From NCBI GenBank assembly GCA_002914845.1, contig JXTC01000205.1:212393-276392 (forward strand): a DNA stretch of 64,000 nt, given 5' to 3'. Position numbers and translations under genes: made by a program. The notes below the pieces were generated by a model that had not been told where the DNA came from, searched no databases, and saw only the letters and a program-made list of their open reading frames with translations. Source of the DNA: Trema orientale (lineage: Eukaryota; Streptophyta; Magnoliopsida; Rosales; Cannabaceae). Shown piece by piece: positions 59,341 through 64,000 of this stretch; position 1 is the stretch's first letter; each line of letters starts with the position of its first letter.

Positions 59341-61618
59341 ACAGGGGAGACAGTCGCATCAAGCTTTTGGAGAGGAAGAGAGACAAGCTTCTTGAACTCG
59401 AGGAATATTATTGGAAGCAACGCTCCAGAGCTGATTGGTTAAAGGGAGGTGATCAAAACACAAAATTTTTTCACGCTAAAGCTTCCCAAAGATGATCCCA
59501 AAAATTCCATACGAGGGATAGAAACACCAAATCGTGACTGGGTTAACACTCGAGAGGATATTGCAGGTGTTGTTGAGAACTATTTCACTGACATTTTTAC
59601 ATCACCTCACACATCTTCTGCAGATCTAGAGAAGATTATGAATTCTGTTGATCAAAAGATTACTCCTGAGATGAATGAGCACTTAGGCTCCCCTTTTTCT
59701 TCCGAGGAGGTTTGGGATACTCTTTATGCTATGGGCCTTTTAAATAGCCAGGACCAGATAGTTTTCATGCGGCCTTTTTCCAAAGAAACTGGGATACTTT
59801 TGGTGTGGATATTGTAGAAGTTTGTTTAAATGTATTAAATGGTATATCCTCTGCTGCAGCGTTGAACGAGACCCACATTGTTCTAATTCCAAAGATTGAA
59901 AACCCTCGTAAGGTGAGTGACTTCAGACCCATTAGCCTTTGCAATGTTGTGTACAAAATCATAACAAAGACCTTGGCAAATCGTCTAAAATCCATCCTGC
60001 CAAGGATTATCTCTGATGAACAAAGTGCTTTTGTCCCTGGATGATTGATCTCAGACAATGTTCTTATAGCTTTTGAATCTATTCACTCTCTCCGTCAAAG
60101 GACAAAAGGTAAGAAAGTTTTCCTGACTCTTAAACTGGATATGAGCAAAGTTTATGATAGGGTGGAGTGGTGTTTTTTGGACAGCATGATGATGAGACTT
60201 GGTTTTGATTGTAAATGAATTTCGGTGGTCATGGATTGTATTTCTTCTGCCAGGTTCTTTTTTATCATAAATGATACTCCAGTGGTAATGTGATTTCTAG
60301 CAGAGGACTGAGACAAGGCTACCCCCTTTCTTTTTATTTGTTCCTGCTATGTGTTGAAGGACTCTCATCTTCAATAAAGTACTCCTATGTTGTTGGTGGT
60401 TTGGAAGGAATTTCCTGCTCTTGCCGTTATCCCAAAGTCAGCCATCTCGTCTTTGCTAATGACAGTCTTATTTTTTGTAGAGCTAACCATCATGATTGTG
60501 AGTCTGTTAAGTCTATTCTGAAAGATTATGAACTTGCATCGAGCCAGTCAGTGAATTATGCTAAATCTGCAATAACCTTTAGCCCTAATGTTGGAGAGCT
60601 TTTGAAAGAGGAAATTAAATTGTGTTTATGATTACAAGTGAGTAATTTGCATGATACATACTTGGGTTTACCCACCCTAGTTGGTCGTAACAAACAATCA
60701 ACTTTCAATTGGATCAAGGAGCGACTTTAGGGACTTTACGATCTTCAACAAAGCCTTAGCTGCAAAACAGGGGTGGCGAATTGTTTCTGACCCTTCCTTC
60801 TTGATGGCTCGCATTTTTAAGGGTAAATATTTCCCCTACTCAGATTTCTTCACAACTAAAGCAAGGTCTGGATCTTCCTATGCCTGGCAGAGTATTGTTT
60901 GGGGCTCTAGTTTCCTGAAGAATGGTGTTCGTTGGCGAGTCGGTTATGGACACAAGATCAATTTGTTCAAAGACCCTTGGTTACCTAGACCCTCTACCTT
61001 TTGACCAATTACTCAGGTGCACAACACTTTGGACAATTAAGTGGTAGCTAATATCATCTCCAAAGGAGAGTGGAATTCCTCTTTCATTAATCAAGTTTTC
61101 CTCCCTATTGACAGGTACTACATTGAGAGTATCCCTCTGAGTGATTCTGCCATGGAAGATAAGCTGCTTTGGCATTATAACTCTGATGGTTTCTATTCTG
61201 TTAGATTTGAATATAAGCTTGCGATTGATCTAGTTGTGGAAACGAGCTCCTCCTCCCCTTCATTTGATAGATTCTGGTGGAAGTATCTATAACACCTTAA
61301 AATTCTAGCAAAAGTGAAAATTTTTGTATGGATACTAGAGCCGTGCTGAAAGCCTGTTATCTTGACCTATGTACTTTGTGTCCTTGGTGTCAATCATAAA
61401 ATGAACATGGTCTTCATGCCTTATGGAGCTGTGAAAAGGTGGCTAGAATCTGGATAGTATCTTCTATTTGGCCTTTTCTCTCAAGTTTTCAAGGTTGCTC
61501 TACTTCTAGCCTTTTACTCTATACTTGTACAACTATTCCTAAGGATGATTTAGCAATCTTTTGTATGCTGTTATAGAAAATCTGGTCAGCTATAAATAAA
61601 TTTACTTTTGAAAACTGT
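59341..61618 (+). mobile_element. L1-type LINE fragment, 5' truncated and interrupted at its 3' side
   Basis: This is a plant L1-like non-LTR retrotransposon. It starts just upstream of the reverse transcriptase with EYYWKQRSRADWLKGGDQNT and KFFHAKAS, so the endonuclease is missing. The RT shows FRPISLCNVVYKIITKTLAN, DEQSAFVPG, KLDMSKVYDRVEW, GLRQGYPLSFYLFLLCVEGL and VFANDSLIFC, where the usual ADD is AND. After DTYLGLPTLVGRNKQSTFNW the sequence jumps to DFRDFTIFNKALAAKQGWRI, so a block of perhaps 100-200 codons is missing near 60720. The zf-RVT region (WRVGYGHKINLFKDPWLP) follows, and the remains continue to 61618, where an LTR begins. At least six stops or frameshifts are present (for example TGA at 60042). 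Dead copy. Confidence 0.85.
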
Positions 61619-61997
61619 TGATGTAGGATAGGATAGAAATTAGAAAGAGAATAGGTTGAAGAGCAAAAGGTGATAGAACTCAGGCAGAAATAGGAGAATT
61701 GGTAGAAGAGCAATAGAATTTAGACAAGAGTTCAGAGAAAAACCTAACAATTCAATATTCATTCATTCAATCATAGTCTGAAAAACCATTACATAGCTAA
61801 GGTCTATTTATAGATAGACAATTGGACATAACAAGGAAACTAGACATATTATAGAAACTAATAAAATTAGGAAACATCAAAACTAGTTACTTGAAATTAA
61901 AATAACCTAATAACTAAATAAAACCTAAATAACATTAATAATAATAATAATGATTATAATTATAAAATTCCTAATTATAATAAGATATCCCGCATCA
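61619..61997 (-). repeat. LTR of a gag-bearing LTR element (3' LTR by position)
   Basis: 379 bases, reading TGATGCGGGATATC on the minus strand from 61997 and ending CCTATCCTACATCA. The ends are TGATG/CATCA. A TATA-like CTATAAATAGACC is present on the minus strand near 61813. It interrupts the LINE at 61618. Confidence 0.7.
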
Positions 61998-62031
61998 ATC
62001 TCCTGGGGTTCAAGAACTCGACTCCGGCGAG

Positions 62032-63483
62032 TTAAAGACAAGTAGCACAGATTTCTGCATCACGATCATCAGCAAGACCGAGATTGTCATCATCAGCAAC
62101 TTCCAATGGTTTAACAACAATGACATTAAGATCGTCCTTGTCATCATTATCATCATCATCGCCGTGATTTAAAGACAATGTGCGTTGAGGACACCGAGAA
62201 GCAATATGCCCTTTGCCATGACAATTGTGACATTCAATTTGTGACCCCAGTGGACGAGAATTAGACGGAGTATACGCATTAGGCTTGTTCCAATGAGGCT
62301 TCACAGAGGCGGAAATAGAAGTCGTTCCACTAGTGGATTGAGAAATAGGTGGAAGCGCAAGTGGAGAATAGCTTGGACGAGGAGTAGCCGAAAAGCCTTG
62401 AGAGGATGTAAAAGTACGAAGGTACTCTTCAACTTCTAAAGCTTTTTGGTAGGTCTCCTCGAGAGGATGGTGTGGATGCAAAAGAACTCCACTTCGAATA
62501 TCTGGACGTAAGCCATTGATGAATCTCGAAACAATGTAGGAAGGTTGTTCACGAATACCACAACGAATGGTAAATTCGTCAAACTTGTACATATACTCAG
62601 TAACAGTGCTAGTATCCTAATGAAGGTTCAGAAACTGAGTATACAACTGATCTTGATAATAAGTAGGCAAGTACTTCTCTTTAAGTTTCAACTTCATCTC
62701 GTCCCAAAGAGTAACAGGCCTTTGATTATAACAAGCAAGGTGATCCACTACGGTTTGCTAATAAAGCTTAGCATGCCCTTTCAGTTTCATCTTAGCAAAT
62801 CGTATTCGTTGCTCATCATCGAGATTATACCAATCAAAATATTCATCCATAGCAGCTAACCAATCTAGAAAAGCAGAGGGATCTAAACGACCATCGAATT
62901 CAGGAGCTTCAATTTTTACCTTTTTAGTCACATCAGTATTGTGAGCCCGAGGAGGCCTAGGCTGGTAATAGTATTGTGGAAAATGACGATGTTGTGGTTG
63001 TTGCGGAGCCATGTATCTGCCTTGTGGTGCCATAAAACGATAGGCTGGTTCAGTAGGAGCAACAGTAGGAGCAGGATTGAGGTACTTAATATTAAAGCCA
63101 ATAGGAGTCGCGATGGAAGTAGTAACACTAGATGTATTGACTTGAGAGTGTTGAACCGGCGTAGGCAACAAACCAGGCGGAGACGTTCGAACATCCTGAG
63201 GAAGTGTGCTTAGAGACCCTTGTTGTGAGGAAGAAGAGCCAGAAAGATGGGTAACAGTGGATGCAGGGATAGATGCAATAGGTTGGCAACTTTCTAGAGT
63301 CTTACCCCTTTGTAAAACATGGTCAGTCAGTTTATCAATCTTGACAGATAATTCAACAACGACAACAGTCAATTGAGCAAGTTTCTCCTCAGTAGATAAT
63401 TGTCTTGCCGCAAATTTATCATGTGTTTCTTTATGTGCATCTTCAGCAACCTTGAAAAGGTGTTCCAATTTTTTCATATTCAT
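62032..63483 (-). pseudogene. gag region of the minus-strand LTR element
   Basis: The region starts MNMKKLEHLFKVAEDAHKE with a coiled-coil head, then a Ser/Pro/Gln-rich stretch. The capsid-type domain begins VKIEAPEFDGRLDPSAFLDW and includes YNLDDEQRIRFAKMKLKGHA and, later, VSRFINGLRPDIRSGVLLH. A CCHC zinc knuckle (CHNCHGKGHIASRC) lies near 62230. A short Asp-rich tail follows. It is largely open, with few breaks. Confidence 0.75.
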
Positions 63484-63907
63484 GGTAAATAATAGGCACT
63501 AAAAATCAGACAATAAAAATTGATCTTGAAGAAAAATTCTGAAGCACAGGGAGCAAACAGCAATACTTGAATAAATTAGTGATTGATTTGCAAATATGCA
63601 GCAAATAAGGCCCGAATAGCAAAATTACAGTAAGCAAAATTGCTGGTCTGCGAATCTGGGTAGGACTTGCAGAGTGTGGACCGAGTTGACTCAGTTGGTG
63701 TATATGAGTTGGCTTTTGAAGACTAGCTCTAACGTTTAAAGGACCAAGATAGAGTGTTGGCTTCTTGTTATGGCTGGAACCTGAAAATTGCCTTGCTGAA
63801 ACGTTGAAGTAGCAGCTGAAATTGGTGGTTGACCTCAAAGGTGTTGTGAAGAGCAGGTTTCTGCAACTGGGTTGGCGAGGTGATCGAGCAGAAACAGCGG
63901 CAAAGTG

Positions 63908-64000
63908 TTAGGAATTTTATTTCCTATATTGGGCCACATATTTTATCAATTGTATTGGGCCATATTATTCTTAAGCAGACCCAATAAGTGATTTAATTAG
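63908..64000. other. Possible start of another LTR at the window edge
   Basis: TGTTAGGAATTTTATTTCC at 63908 followed by two ATTGGGCCA repeats resembles the left end of some plant copia LTRs. Only 93 bases are available, so this is tentative. Confidence 0.2.

Larger units (their letters stand above)
61619..63907 (-). mobile_element. Ty3/gypsy-type LTR element with gag next to its 3' LTR (fossil, right end unresolved)
   Basis: Parts visible on the minus strand are a leader region (about 63.9-63.5 kb), gag (63.48-62.03 kb), a short 3' segment with CTCGCCGGAGTCGAGTTC and CCCCAGGAGAT (polypurine-like), and one LTR. No pol was recognised in the window between gag and the LTR. The gag type and the sequence before the LTR resemble plant chromovirus-related elements, but the lineage is uncertain. 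The right boundary and second LTR would lie beyond the window or near its end. The element is inserted in the LINE, so it is younger than the LINE. It looks broken or non-autonomous. Confidence 0.65.

Noticed and set aside
63506-63838. 110-codon minus-strand ORF before gag
   Set aside because: It lies in the leader region of the LTR element and has no recognisable domain; no evidence that it is translated.

Overview
This looks like nuclear DNA from a eudicot plant: AT-rich, genes with short GT..AG introns, plant-type protein families, and many plant transposable elements nested in one another. I cannot name the species. Only the first 14 kb holds recognisable host genes; almost everything after that is mobile-element sequence or AT-rich spacer.

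Region 1-14 kb. A possible tiny two-exon ORF lies at the left edge (156-577). Next is an apparently intact formiminotransferase-like gene (3418-4595, +), followed by a broken relative (6899-9838, +). The promoter and first exon of the relative are a diverged copy of those of the intact gene, but its second exon belongs to a different subgroup of the family and has lost about 80 codons. Its intron holds a Mutator-like element of about 1.3 kb, bordered by a 51-bp direct repeat and a 52-bp inverted repeat that do not fit simple transposition. A GT14 family glycosyltransferase gene (GlcAT14-like, four coding exons, complement 10225-12914) closes the region; I could follow its splice sites in frame to a 433-residue protein.

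Region 14-32 kb. AT-rich spacer with small foldback elements, then a decayed Helitron on the minus strand (about 18.7-26.5 kb). Its Rep (HUH), helicase and RPA-like parts can still be read, and it is split by a solo-LTR-like insertion. After that comes A-rich spacer with a locally duplicated block, itself split by a second solo-LTR-like insertion.

Region 32-57.5 kb. Two large Ty3/gypsy fossils with both LTRs and matching 5-bp target duplications. The first is a Tat-type element (32155-43209, +) with a long antisense ORF between integrase and the 3' LTR. The second is an Athila-type element (45805-57507, -) with an extra ORF after pol and, between the two, a GC-rich cassette resembling part of its own LTR. 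A foldback Mutator-like element (44258-45395) lies between them.

Region 57.5-64 kb. A possible SINE, then a 5'-truncated L1-type LINE (about 59.34-61.62 kb, +), interrupted by a gag-bearing LTR element (61619 to at least about 63.9 kb, -). The window ends in what may be the start of another LTR.

I found no convincing new multi-gene system. The points most worth a second look are the mixed ancestry of the formiminotransferase pair, the repeat architecture around the 7.5-9.1 kb transposon, the LTR-like cassette inside the Athila element, and the two-exon micro-ORF.
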